Positions 6,180 to 15,485 of a stretch of DNA of 18,556 nucleotides are shown here, piece by piece. The position numbers and the translations under genes are program-made. Origin of the DNA: an uncultured Collinsella sp. (GTDB lineage Bacteria; Actinomycetota; Coriobacteriia; Coriobacteriales; Coriobacteriaceae); contig USBX01000005.1 in NCBI GenBank assembly GCA_900552995.1, positions 1-18,556 of the forward strand, read 5' to 3'. How positions within the stretch are numbered: the first letter of the stretch is position 1; each line of letters begins with the position of its first letter. Below the pieces are notes generated by a model. It was not told the DNA's origin, searched no databases, and was given only the letters and a program-made list of their open reading frames with translations.

Positions 6180-7463
6180 TTAGTAGATGACGGGATCGGG
6201 GACGGTAGCATGCTCGACATGCGCGCCGAGCGCCTGCAGCTTTTCGACAAACTGCTCGTAGCCGCGCTTGATGTGATGGATAGCCGAAACCTCGGTCGTC
6301 CCGTCGGCGATCAAGCCCGCTACGACGAGGGCCGCTCCGCCGCGCAGATCGGGCGAGGTAACCTGTGCACCCGAGAAGCCCTTGACGCCATGAATCATGG
6401 CATGATGGCTCTCGATACGAATGTCGGCACCCATGCGCACCAGCTCAGAGGCAAACATAAAGCGATTCTCGAAGATGTTCTCGGTAATAACGGAACTGCC
6501 GTCGGCAAGGGCGGAGAGCACCATAATCTGCGCCTGCATGTCGGTCGGGAAACCGGGGAACGGAAGCGTCTGGATGTCGACCGGCTTGATACGCTCGGCA
6601 CGGTTCACATGGACGCCATCCTCGACGCGCTCGCAGTCGATACCCATGAGCTCCATCTTCTTGAGCACCATGCCCAAATGAATGGGGCAAAAGCCCGTGA
6701 CATCGACACCGCGATCGTCCGCCATCAACGCACCGGCGACGATAAAGGTACCGGCCTCGATGCGGTCGCCCACCACGCGATGGATAACGGGATGGAGCTC
6801 TTCCACGCCTTCGATAGTCACGACGGGCGTACCGGCGCCAACAATCTTGGCACCCATCTCGTTGAGCATGTTAGCGAGATCGACGATCTCGGGCTCGCGG
6901 GCGGCATTGTCGATAACCGTGGTGCCCTGTGCGCGCACAGAGGCCATGATGAGATTCTCGGTCGCACCGACGCTGGCGAACTCGAGCGTGACGGTGGTAC
7001 CGCGCAGACCTTGGGGCGCATTAGCGTTGATGTAACCGTGGGCGGTATCGAACTCAACGCCCAGGGCCTCAAGACCAAGAATGTGCATATCGATCTTACG
7101 AGCACCCAGGTTGCAGCCGCCCGGCATGGCAATTTTGGCGCGATGGAAGCGGCCCAGCAGGGGCCCCATGACGGCGGTGGAAGCGCGCATCTTGGCAACG
7201 AGCTCGTAGGGGGCCTCCCATGAATCGACCTGAGAGGTATCAATCTCGAGCGTGTGCTCGTCGAGAACATCGATCGTAGCGCCCATGCCCTTGAGCACCT
7301 TGCCCATCACGTGGACATCGGAAATATCGGGCACGTTCTGCAGCGTCGTCTTGCCCGGCGCCAGAAGCGTTGCCGCCATGAGTTTGAGCGCGGAGTTCTT
7401 GGCGCCCGAGACGGGCACGGAGCCTCCGATGGCGTGGCCACCCTCAACGCGGATAATATCCAA
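6180..7463 (-). CDS. murA: UDP-N-acetylglucosamine 1-carboxyvinyltransferase
   Basis: First committed step of peptidoglycan synthesis: transfer of enolpyruvate from PEP to UDP-GlcNAc in the cytoplasm. The 427 residues span the two-lobed EPSP-synthase-like fold. SGAKNSALK at 19-27 holds Lys22/Asn23; the flexible loop PGGCNLGAR at 114-122 holds Cys117, the residue alkylated by fosfomycin, so target-based resistance by Cys-to-Asp is not present. FPGFPTDMQAQ carries the catalytic Asp. The start is TTG at 7463 with AAAGGG 6 nt upstream. An intrinsic terminator lies directly in front of this ribosome site, leaving no room for a promoter between them, so expression needs read-through or a promoter inside or just after atpC. 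The LCP gene follows 12 nt later. Confidence 0.96.
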   Translation of the reverse strand: MDIIRVEGGHAIGGSVPVSGAKNSALKLMAATLLAPGKTTLQNVPDISDVHVMGKVLKGMGATIDVLDEHTLEIDTSQVDSWEAPYELVAKMRASTAVMGPLLGRFHRAKIAMPGGCNLGARKIDMHILGLEALGVEFDTAHGYINANAPQGLRGTTVTLEFASVGATENLIMASVRAQGTTVIDNAAREPEIVDLANMLNEMGAKIVGAGTPVVTIEGVEELHPVIHRVVGDRIEAGTFIVAGALMADDRGVDVTGFCPIHLGMVLKKMELMGIDCERVEDGVHVNRAERIKPVDIQTLPFPGFPTDMQAQIMVLSALADGSSVITENIFENRFMFASELVRMGADIRIESHHAMIHGVKGFSGAQVTSPDLRGGAALVVAGLIADGTTEVSAIHHIKRGYEQFVEKLQALGAHVEHATVPDPVIY

Positions 7464-7475
7464 GGTCTACCCTTT

Positions 7476-7515
7476 CAAAAAGCATGCCCGGGGTGGCTGG
7501 GCCATCCCGGGCATG
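7476..7515 (-). terminator. Intrinsic terminator between atpC and murA, abutting the murA ribosome site
   Basis: CATGCCCGGG (7483-7492) pairs with CCCGGGCATG (7506-7515). Four more pairs including one G-T extend it to 14 bp around a 5-nt loop. On minus it is followed by C and five T (7481-7477), and GAAAGGG of the murA ribosome site follows immediately (7476-7470). It ends the ATP synthase transcript and may attenuate murA. Confidence 0.8.
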
Positions 7516-7551
7516 ATGTGTTCGCAAATGGTCGAACGCTAAATCGTTTGA

Positions 7552-7944
7552 CTATTGGGCAAGCTTGAGCTTACACCATGCGATTTCATTATAGAGGTAG
7601 GCGCGGCGTGCATCATCCTCCGACAAATTACCCAGCTTCTCTTCAAAACCTTGAATATCAGCTTTAAGCTTGTCGGCATCGACGGTCGCCAAATCGCAAG
7701 CGCGCTCGGCGAGAACGGTCACGACATCGTCCGCAACCTGGGCATAGCCGCCGGCCACGGCAAACGTGTGGTCGACAGTGCCCATGGCCTTATCGGAAAC
7801 GCGAACGTAACCGCGGTCGATCGTGCAGATCTCGCTGGAGTGAGCAGGCAGGACGCCAAACTCGCCATCCGTGGACGGAATCGACACAAACGCAGCGTCG
7901 CCCTCATAGGCGCAGCTCACGGGGCACACGATGCGGATACGCAT
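7552..7944 (-). CDS. atpC: ATP synthase F1 subunit epsilon
   Basis: Part of the F1 central stalk, contacting gamma and the c ring and, in many bacteria, restraining ATP hydrolysis. The 130 residues comprise the N-terminal beta sandwich (about 1-84; typical elements VSIPSTDGEFGVLPAH and FAVAGGYAQV) and a C-terminal helical hairpin (about 88-130) of normal length. The ATG at 7944 lies 3 nt after the atpD stop, with a GGAG in the last codons of atpD, indicating tight translational coupling. It is the last gene of the operon and is followed by an intrinsic terminator. Confidence 0.93.
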   Translation of the reverse strand: MRIRIVCPVSCAYEGDAAFVSIPSTDGEFGVLPAHSSEICTIDRGYVRVSDKAMGTVDHTFAVAGGYAQVADDVVTVLAERACDLATVDADKLKADIQGFEEKLGNLSEDDARRAYLYNEIAWCKLKLAQ

Positions 7945-7947
7945 AAC

Positions 7948-9401
<1,454 letters not shown>

Positions 9402-9402
<1 letters not shown>

Positions 9403-10310
9403 TACTGTTCCTCCAATGCTGAGGCTCCGCCGACGATCTCGTTAATCTCGGTCGTAATCGAAGCCTGGCGCACGCGACTATACGTGCGGGTAAGGGTCGA
9501 GATGATCGCGGTGGCGTTTTCCGTCGCGGAGTGCATGGCCTTGCGGCGTGCACCCTGCTCGGCAGCCGCCGAATCGATCAGGGCCTGGTAGATGACCGTC
9601 AGGATATAAGACGGCACAAGCTTGCCGAGAACATGCTCGGGAGAGGGCACGAACTCGAACGTGGACGAGATGCGCTTAGGGGCGTCGGTCTCGTTCTTAC
9701 GCGGACCGTGGGCCATAGCGATCATCTCGGGGTCGAGCGGCAACAGATGCTCGACGCGAAGCTCCTGATCCACGCGGTTCTTGGCGTGGTGGTAGACAAG
9801 CTCGACACGGTCAAGCTCACCGGCACGATACGCATCGCAGATATGAGAGGAGATCATGCGGGCCTGATTGAAATCGGGCTCAGAGGAGTTGCCCTCGAAG
9901 TGCATGATGACGTTTGCGCGGTCACGGAAATACGTGGCCGGCTTACGCCCGCACGCGATGATCTCGCACTCGATGCCGTCGTTCGCCCAAGAAGCGGCGA
10001 GCTTTTCGGCCGTGCGCTCCACCGTCGTATTGAAACCGCCGGCAAGGCCGCGGTCCGAGGCAATAACGACAATCAGGCCATGCTTGACGCTCTCATGCTT
10101 CTGCAGCATGGGATCGGTGCCCGAACAGGAGGCGTCGCCGGCGACCGTCAACATGACGTCGGTCAGCGCCTCCTTATAGGGCTCGGCCTGCTTGGAGCGA
10201 TCGAGGGCACGACGGATCTTGGCCGTAGAGACCATCTCCATCGTGCGCGTGATCTGCTTGGTCGTGGTAACCGAGGAGATTCGCTTCTTAATGTCGCGAA
10301 GGTTGGCCAT
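9402..10310 (-). CDS. atpG: ATP synthase F1 subunit gamma
   Basis: Rotor shaft turning inside alpha3beta3. The 302 residues (E. coli 287) begin with the conserved helix MANLRDIKKRISSV and KQITRTMEMVSTAK. They end with the complementary C-terminal helix containing ARRKAMHSATENA and a TEINEIVGGASAL terminus, which together form the coiled-coil axle. The middle is the Rossmann-like domain. The ATG at 10310 lies 5 nt after the atpA stop, with GAGGAG inside the last atpA codons as its ribosome site. Confidence 0.97.
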
Positions 10311-10315
10311 GGGGC

Positions 10316-11914
10316 TTAGTTCTCCTCTGATCCAGAAACATCCGAATGGTGCTTGGCCATGAACTGCTGCTTGAAGTCGCCGATGACGCGCAAGAGCTCA
10401 GCCTTGGTGTCATCATCGATCTTCTTGGCGCGAACCTTGTCGAGCAGCGAACCAAAGCCATTGTCCATGTACTCGATGAGCTCGGCACGGAAGGGCAGCA
10501 CGTCGGCGATCTCCAGGTCATCCAGGAAGCCCTCGTTGCCAGCGAACAGCGTAACGATCTGCTCGCCAACCTCAAACGGCTTGTAACGCGGCTGCTTCAG
10601 GAGCTCGGTCATGCGAGCACCATGGGTCAGCTGCTTCTGAGTAGCCTCGTCGAGGTCGGAGCCGAACTGCGTAAAGCCAGCGAGCTCCTGATAGGAAGCG
10701 AGGTCCAGACGGAGGTTGCCAGCGACCTGCTTCATGGCCTTGGTCTGCGCATCGCCACCGACGCGGGACACGGAGATGCCCACGTCGACTGCCGGGCGCT
10801 GACCCTGGAAGAAGAGCTCGGACTGCAGGTAGATCTGACCATCGGTAATGGAAATGACGTTGGTCGGAATGTAGGCCGAGACGTCGCCGTCCTGGGTCTC
10901 GATGATCGGCAGTGCCGTCATGGAGCCGTAACCGTTCTTCTTGGACATCTTGACGGCACGCTCGAGCAGACGAGAGTGCAGGTAGAAGATGTCGCCAGGA
11001 TAGGCCTCGCGTCCGGGCGGACGATGCAGCGTTAGCGACATCTGACGGTAGGCCACAGCCTGCTTGGACAGGTCGTCGTAGATGACGAGCACGTGGCCGC
11101 CGGGGTTGGTCTCGCTGGCGGGCTTGCCGTCCTCGCCGTTGTACATGAAGAACTCGCCGATAGCGGCACCGGCCATAGGCGCGATGTACTGCATAGGGGC
11201 GGAATCGGCAGCGGTGGCCGAAACGATGATGGTGTAGTCGAGCGCACCGTGCTGAGCGAGGGTCTCGCGGATGTTGGCAACCGTGGAGGCCTTCTGGCCG
11301 ATGGCGACATAGATGCAGACCATGCCCTTGCCGCGCTGGTTGAGGATAGCGTCGATGGCGATGGCGGTCTTACCGGTCTTACGGTCGCCGATGATGAGCT
11401 CACGCTGACCGCGGCCAATAGGCACCATGGAGTCGATAGCGAGCAGACCGGTCTGAACCGGCTCGCACACCGGGGTACGATCGATAACGCCGGGAGCCTT
11501 GAACTCGATGGGGCGACGGTGCGTGGCGACGATGTCGCCCAGGCCGTCGATGGGCTGGCCGAGCGGATTGACGACGCGGCCGAGCATGGCACGGCTCACG
11601 GGGATATCCATAATGCGGCCAGTGGTGCGGCACTCGTCGCCTTCCTTGATGGAGTCGACGGCACCAAACAGAACGGCGCCGACCTCGTCACGGTCAAGGT
11701 TCTGGGCAAGGCCGAAGACGGTCTCACCGGTATCGGAGCTCTTGAACTCCAGAAGCTCGCCTGCCATGGCGCTCTTGAGGCCGGAGACGCGCGCGATGCC
11801 GTCGCCTACCTCGTCGACCGTTGAAACCTCATGCGTATCGACCGTCGCGGAGAGGCTCGTGAGCTGCTCCTGCAGTTTCTTGGCGATATCCTGGGCATTG
11901 AGGGTTTCGGACAT
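10316..11914 (-). CDS. atpA: ATP synthase F1 subunit alpha
   Basis: Non-catalytic nucleotide-binding subunit that completes the catalytic sites of beta. In 532 residues: Walker A GDRKTGKT at 176-183, VLVIYDDLSKQAVAYRQ around 275-291, and the arginine finger in SVSRVGG (Arg384, equivalent to E. coli Arg376). Between GEFFMYNG and GHVLVIYDD (about 257-274) there is an insertion of roughly ten residues compared with the E. coli subunit. The ATG at 11914 shares one base with the atpH stop (TAATG), implying translational coupling with the delta subunit. atpG follows 5 nt downstream. Confidence 0.98.
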   Translation of the reverse strand: MSETLNAQDIAKKLQEQLTSLSATVDTHEVSTVDEVGDGIARVSGLKSAMAGELLEFKSSDTGETVFGLAQNLDRDEVGAVLFGAVDSIKEGDECRTTGRIMDIPVSRAMLGRVVNPLGQPIDGLGDIVATHRRPIEFKAPGVIDRTPVCEPVQTGLLAIDSMVPIGRGQRELIIGDRKTGKTAIAIDAILNQRGKGMVCIYVAIGQKASTVANIRETLAQHGALDYTIIVSATAADSAPMQYIAPMAGAAIGEFFMYNGEDGKPASETNPGGHVLVIYDDLSKQAVAYRQMSLTLHRPPGREAYPGDIFYLHSRLLERAVKMSKKNGYGSMTALPIIETQDGDVSAYIPTNVISITDGQIYLQSELFFQGQRPAVDVGISVSRVGGDAQTKAMKQVAGNLRLDLASYQELAGFTQFGSDLDEATQKQLTHGARMTELLKQPRYKPFEVGEQIVTLFAGNEGFLDDLEIADVLPFRAELIEYMDNGFGSLLDKVRAKKIDDDTKAELLRVIGDFKQQFMAKHHSDVSGSEEN

Positions 11915-12390
11915 TAGGCTTCACCTCCGTACGAATTAGCAGAGTTTGCGAGGGTCTCCTGCGCGATGCGCAGCTGCGTCTTGACGGAAATGTCACGACG
12001 CTCGCCGCGGGCCTCGAGCACCAGGCCGCCCACGATAGACGGGTCGACCTGCTCGATAAGGAATACCTTGCGGCCGAAGTCCTGCTCGCATTTCTTAGTG
12101 ATGGTTTGACGCAGCTCGTCGTCGAGCGGGATCGCCGTGGTGACGGTCACGCCCACTACATCCTCGTCTTCCTCGGCAACATACTTAAAGGCAGCTGCCA
12201 CCTTGGGAAGAAGGTCGAGCTGGTCGCGCTTGGACATGGTGTCGAGCACGGCGATGATCTCGGGGCTGGCAGAAGCCAAGCGCTCGATCATCTCGAGGTC
12301 CTCGAACACATGGTTCTCGGCCTTAGCGGCTTCCAGAAGGGAGCGCGCGTAGGTCTCGAGCACCTTGTCCTGATAGCGGCTAGTCGGCAT
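11914..12390 (-). CDS. atpH: ATP synthase F1 subunit delta
   Basis: Peripheral-stalk protein joining the crown of F1 to subunit b. The 158 residues are somewhat shorter than E. coli delta (177). The N-terminal helical domain starts YQDKVLETYARSLLEAA, and the C-terminal part carries VTVTTAIPLDDELRQTITKK and IDPSIVGGLVLEARG-like text near 115-132 (here VDPSIVGGLVLEARG), typical of the family. Its start lies inside the last codons of atpF (11-nt overlap) and its stop overlaps the atpA start by one base. Confidence 0.94.
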   Translation of the reverse strand: MPTSRYQDKVLETYARSLLEAAKAENHVFEDLEMIERLASASPEIIAVLDTMSKRDQLDLLPKVAAAFKYVAEEDEDVVGVTVTTAIPLDDELRQTITKKCEQDFGRKVFLIEQVDPSIVGGLVLEARGERRDISVKTQLRIAQETLANSANSYGGEA

Positions 12391-12982
12391 TCAGGCTACC
12401 TGCTTCCTGGATGTAGCGCTCGATGAGCTTCTTCTGCTCGGCATCGTCCTCGAGTGCCTCGCCCACGATCTTGGTGGCGACGGCAACGGACAGGTCGGCG
12501 ATGGAGCTCGCGGCACCGGCGTAGATGGACTTGCGCTCGTCCTCGACGGTCGTATGGGCCTTGGCGATAATCTCCTCGGCCTCCTTGTGAGCAGCCTCGA
12601 TGATACGGGCACGCTCGGACTCGGCGTCCTTACGGGCCTCGAGAACGATGTCGGCAGCCTGACGACGGGCGTCGGTGACGATCGAGTCGGACTCAGCGCG
12701 CTTGGCGATAGCCTCCTGCTTGGTCTTCTCGGCCTCGTCGAGGCTCTCCTCGATCTTCTTGCCGCGCTCCTCCATGGTTTTCATGATGCCCGGCAGGGCG
12801 ACCTTGGCCAGCACGATCCAGATGATCAGGAAGGCGATAAGCGCCGGGATGAACTCCGCCATCTTAGGGATGAGGATGTCCGCACCGGCAGCGCCGTCCT
12901 CGGCGAACGCGGAAACCGGCATGAGCAGCGCGGCCGCGGACGCGGAGAGTGCGATCGCGCTCTTCTGGGATGAAAGATTCAT
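12380..12982 (-). CDS. atpF: ATP synthase Fo subunit b, with signal-peptide-like N-terminus
   Basis: Stator subunit: a membrane anchor plus a long cytoplasmic helix reaching delta. The 200 residues have a transmembrane helix at about 43-61 and then a charged, Ala-rich helix (about 66-175) that should form the right-handed coiled coil. Ahead of the anchor lies an extra segment, residues 1-27: Lys7, a hydrophobic Ala/Leu-rich core and a VSAFA-ED cleavage-like site. This looks like a secretory signal peptide; cleavage would leave the mature N-terminus outside, which agrees with the normal topology of b. The ATG at 12982 has GGAG 8 nt upstream and lies 15 nt after the atpE stop. Confidence 0.93.
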   Translation of the reverse strand: MNLSSQKSAIALSASAAALLMPVSAFAEDGAAGADILIPKMAEFIPALIAFLIIWIVLAKVALPGIMKTMEERGKKIEESLDEAEKTKQEAIAKRAESDSIVTDARRQAADIVLEARKDAESERARIIEAAHKEAEEIIAKAHTTVEDERKSIYAGAASSIADLSVAVATKIVGEALEDDAEQKKLIERYIQEAGSLNAD

Positions 12983-12997
12983 ACTTGACGCTCCGTG

Positions 12998-13192
12998 CTA
13001 TTTAACGATCAGCGCGACAACGAAGCCGATCAGAGCCAGAGCCTCGCCGAAGGCGGAGCCCATGATGAAGACGGTGAACACGCGGCCCTGGACCTCAGGC
13101 TGACGGGCCATAGCACCCGTAGCACCCAGAGCAGACAGGCCAATAGCAAGACCAGCGCCGATAACACCGAGACCGTAACCGATAACTCCCAC
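12998..13192 (-). CDS. atpE: ATP synthase Fo subunit c
   Basis: Proteolipid of the rotating ring that carries ions through Fo. Only 64 residues: helix 1 (Gly/Ala-rich, about 2-28), polar loop ARQPE at 29-33, helix 2 (about 38-63) with the ion-binding carboxylate Glu50 in GSAFGEALAL. Glu is followed by Ala, and helix 1 lacks the Gln of sodium-type rings, so proton coupling is likely (inference). The start is GTG at 13192 with a strong AAAGGAGG 4 nt upstream; an in-frame TAA upstream rules out a longer protein. The N-terminus is about 10 residues shorter than in E. coli. A 123-nt leader separates it from atpB. Confidence 0.95.
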   Translation of the reverse strand: MGVIGYGLGVIGAGLAIGLSALGATGAMARQPEVQGRVFTVFIMGSAFGEALALIGFVVALIVK

Positions 13193-13315
13193 GATTCCTC
13201 CTTTGTCGTGCGTGTCTTATTTCACGCAGGATAACCTTTTTATAACTGCCGGGCTCCATGGGTACGGGCACCGGCGGTTTAACGAATTGCTTACCTTTAA
13301 GGCGCGAGCGGAAGA
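13193..13315 (-). promoter_or_regulatory. atpB-atpE intergenic leader with hairpin near the atpE ribosome site
   Basis: This is the widest gap within the ATP synthase operon; the other gaps are 15 nt or less or overlaps. On minus, TGCGTG pairs with CACGCA (plus 13209-13214 with 13223-13228, loop of 8) a few bases before the AAAGGAGG of atpE. E. coli has a known translational enhancer at this position that supports the high demand for c subunit; a similar role here is inference. Confidence 0.4.
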
Positions 13316-14119
13316 CTACTCCTCCTCCGCGACCTCCTCTGCCTCGGAGACATACACGGCGGTAAGGACCGTGAAGACGTAAGCCTGGATGGCGCCGACC
13401 ACAAGCTCGATCGCATAGATCAGGATGAGGATGGCAAGCCAGGCCAGCGAAGGCAGGGCGCCAACGGCGTGGGCCGCGGAAACCTGCTGAAGCAGCGGCT
13501 GCATGAACATGCTCGCCATGATGGCGAACGAGCCCATGACCACGTGTCCTGCGAACATGTTGCAGAACAGACGGACGGCGAGCGTGATGAGGCGCAGGAA
13601 GGTCGAGAAAAGCTCGACGACCCACACGAGCACGTTCATCGGGAAGCTCACGCCCTGCGGGGCGAGGCTCTTGATGTAGCCGATCACGCCGTGAGCCTTG
13701 CATCCGTAGTAGATGAAGTACACGAAGGCGAAAATGGCGAGTGCGGCGGTGGAGCCGATTGCGCCGGTGCCGGGCTTCATTCCCGGAATCAGGCCGATCA
13801 TGTTATTGATCAGGATGAACAGGAAAAGCGAGCACAGGAACGGGAAGTGCTTCTTCCAGTTCTCACCCACGACACCCTTGCCGATATCGTTCTCGACGTA
13901 CTCGATGATGTACTCGAAACCGTTGACGAAGAAGCCCTTGGGAACCAGGGTCTGCTTCTTCTTGAACACGGCCAGGACGATCAGGAGCACGATCGTGGAG
14001 ACGATCAGCCAAAACGAGTACTGCGTGATGCCGCAGCTCAGATCGCCCACGACAGGGGTGGAGCTGAACTCGCTGACCAGATGATTAATCTCATCAGGCA
14101 GCTTTTCAAAAATTTCCAC
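13316..14119 (-). CDS. atpB: ATP synthase Fo subunit a
   Basis: Membrane stator subunit providing the two ion half-channels beside the c ring. The 267 residues hold about five or six transmembrane helices. The essential arginine is Arg183 in AVRLFCNMFAGH (E. coli Arg210 in ALRLFGNMYAG). LVVGAIQAYVFTVLTAVYV at 239-257 is the usual C-terminal signature with the Gln of the last helix. The tail is acidic. The start is GTG at 14119; its ribosome site GAAAGG lies within the last codons of the preceding membrane-protein gene, 3 nt upstream of which stops, so the pair should be coupled. Confidence 0.97.
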   Translation of the reverse strand: MEIFEKLPDEINHLVSEFSSTPVVGDLSCGITQYSFWLIVSTIVLLIVLAVFKKKQTLVPKGFFVNGFEYIIEYVENDIGKGVVGENWKKHFPFLCSLFLFILINNMIGLIPGMKPGTGAIGSTAALAIFAFVYFIYYGCKAHGVIGYIKSLAPQGVSFPMNVLVWVVELFSTFLRLITLAVRLFCNMFAGHVVMGSFAIMASMFMQPLLQQVSAAHAVGALPSLAWLAILILIYAIELVVGAIQAYVFTVLTAVYVSEAEEVAEEE

Positions 14120-14122
14120 GAC

Positions 14123-14434
14123 TTACCTTTCGACCTCATGAGGATCTCGCAGCGCCTTGGCGACACGAACCGCGCAGGCGGCCATAAAGGCCACGAAGCC
14201 GATCGCCTCGCCCAGGAGGAACATGCGAAATGCCTCTCCGAACAACACAAACACAACCAAGGTAAAGACGAGCAGGGCGATTGCCGAGACCGCCAGACTC
14301 ACCATACCCTTGAGCATGTCCGCATTCTGTTTATCGTCAAGAACCGGCTTGAGCGTAAAGACAAAGGGAAGAAAGGCAATCGAGCCCGCAATGGCGCCTG
14401 CAACGATAGCGAGCAGATCGGCTATCTGAAACAC
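14123..14434 (-). CDS. Small membrane protein in the AtpI position
   Basis: First gene of the ATP synthase operon, 103 residues, with three likely transmembrane helices (about 4-29, 43-66 and 68-92) and a short basic/acidic tail. AtpI, which helps assemble the c ring and may carry magnesium, usually sits here, but I see no clear AtpI motif, so the name rests on position and topology. I chose the GTG at 14434 because GAGG lies 6-7 nt upstream; a TTG at 14509 opens the frame earlier but has no ribosome site and would overlap the likely promoter. It ends 3 nt before atpB. Confidence 0.7.
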   Translation of the reverse strand: MFQIADLLAIVAGAIAGSIAFLPFVFTLKPVLDDKQNADMLKGMVSLAVSAIALLVFTLVVFVLFGEAFRMFLLGEAIGFVAFMAACAVRVAKALRDPHEVER

Positions 14435-14495
14435 TGGCGTCCTCACTTTCCTTTTTAACGCTTCACAGAACAGTTCCCGCCAAACATTGGTGACT

Positions 14496-14523
14496 ATTGT
14501 ACGAGCCAATCGCTAAAGTACAA
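14496..14523 (-). promoter_or_regulatory. Possible promoter of the ATP synthase operon
   Basis: On minus, a TACAAT (plus 14496-14501) matches the -10 consensus in five of six bases and lies about 60 nt before the first start codon. The best -35 candidate, TTGTAC (plus 14518-14523) with a 16-nt spacer, is poor. Called by eye only. Confidence 0.35.
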
Positions 14524-14638
14524 CCGAAAAAGCATCGGTTAATACGCACCTGTTCGTTTTCTTAAGACCTTCTTTATGCCGCAGGTACGGTAATACGTTT
14601 TTCTCGAACCCTGCAGGGCAAAACGTCCGTTAACAGGA

Positions 14639-14673
14639 GTGCGCGCGGTCGCCTTTTGTTCGTCCGCGCGCAC
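14639..14673 (-). terminator. Hairpin downstream of upp, possible terminator
   Basis: GTGCGCGCGG (14639-14648) pairs perfectly with CCGCGCGCAC (14664-14673) around a 15-nt loop, about 40 nt after the upp stop. The base after the stem on minus is only TCCTGTT, so this is not a textbook intrinsic terminator. The rest of the 14510-14714 gap shows only small dyads (for example AACCGA/TCGGTT at 14522-14540). Confidence 0.4.
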
Positions 14674-14714
14674 CGTTTCTTCGTATTTGCAGCCGCGGCC
14701 GTTTAGCCCAGCGA

Positions 14715-15362
14715 CTAGAGCGTGCCGTAGATGCGGTCGCCGGCGTCGCCGAGGCCGGGAACGATGTAGGCGGCCTCGTTGAGATGGTCATCGATGGCGC
14801 ACGTATAAATATGTACGTCAGGATCCTTCTCGGTCAGCGACTTGAGGCCCTCGGGCGCGGCGACGATGCACAGCATGCGGATGTCCTTGACACCGCGCTC
14901 GCGCAGGTAGCTGATAGCCATCTCGGCCGAACCGCCCGTGGCGAGCATGGGGTCGACAACCAGGCAGATACGCTGGTCGATATCCTTGGGCATCTTGCAG
15001 TAATACTCATGCGGCTCGTGGGTGACCTCGTCGCGCTCCATGCCGATGTGGCCCACGCGGGCAGAGGGTACCAGGTCGAGGATGCCGTCGACCATGCCAA
15101 GACCCGCACGCAGGATGGGAACGATGGCGAGCTTCTTGCCGGCAAGCTGCTTAAACGTGGCGGTGGTGATGGGGGTCTCGACTTCGACGTCTTCCATAGG
15201 CAGGTCGCGCATGGCCTCGTAGCCGTCAAAGAGCGCAAGCTCGCGCACGAGCTGGCGGAACTGGTTGGTGCCGGTGTTTTTATCGCGCAGGATCGACAGC
15301 TTGTGCTGAACGAGCGGGTGATCGACAAGCGTCACACGGGACGCATCATAGGTGACGGTCAT
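14715..15362 (-). CDS. upp: Uracil phosphoribosyltransferase
   Basis: Pyrimidine salvage: uracil plus PRPP gives UMP and pyrophosphate, in the cytoplasm. The 215 residues (E. coli 208) show ILRAGLGMVDG at 83-93, the PRPP loop VDPMLATGGSA at 136-146, and the uracil-binding C-terminus GLGDAGDRIYGT at 203-214. I chose the ATG at 15362 with AAAGGGG about 10 nt upstream and the usual start of the family after it; the open frame to 15431 adds unrelated residues. It lies 123 nt after glpK. That gap has a small hairpin GCCTTG/CAAGGC (15398-15413) followed by CGTTTT on minus, possibly a weak terminator, and no recognised PyrR-type leader. Confidence 0.96.
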   Translation of the reverse strand: MTVTYDASRVTLVDHPLVQHKLSILRDKNTGTNQFRQLVRELALFDGYEAMRDLPMEDVEVETPITTATFKQLAGKKLAIVPILRAGLGMVDGILDLVPSARVGHIGMERDEVTHEPHEYYCKMPKDIDQRICLVVDPMLATGGSAEMAISYLRERGVKDIRMLCIVAAPEGLKSLTEKDPDVHIYTCAIDDHLNEAAYIVPGLGDAGDRIYGTL

Positions 15363-15485
15363 GGGTTGATTGCCCCTTTCGTTGCGGCCGCAAAACGGCC
15401 TTGCTGACAAGGCGCGCAGCAATGTCGCCACCGCACGCCATGCATTAGTTTAGCGGTTTGTTGTATCGAGCAGCCCATCGCGGCT

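Noticed and set aside
14435..14509. Longer TTG-started form of the AtpI-position protein
   Set aside because: There is no ribosome site before the TTG, the added residues look non-membrane and unrelated, and the likely -10 element falls in this stretch.
14585..14612. GGTTCGAG on minus resembling a tRNA T loop
   Set aside because: No closing T stem, acceptor stem or anticodon arm could be drawn around it.
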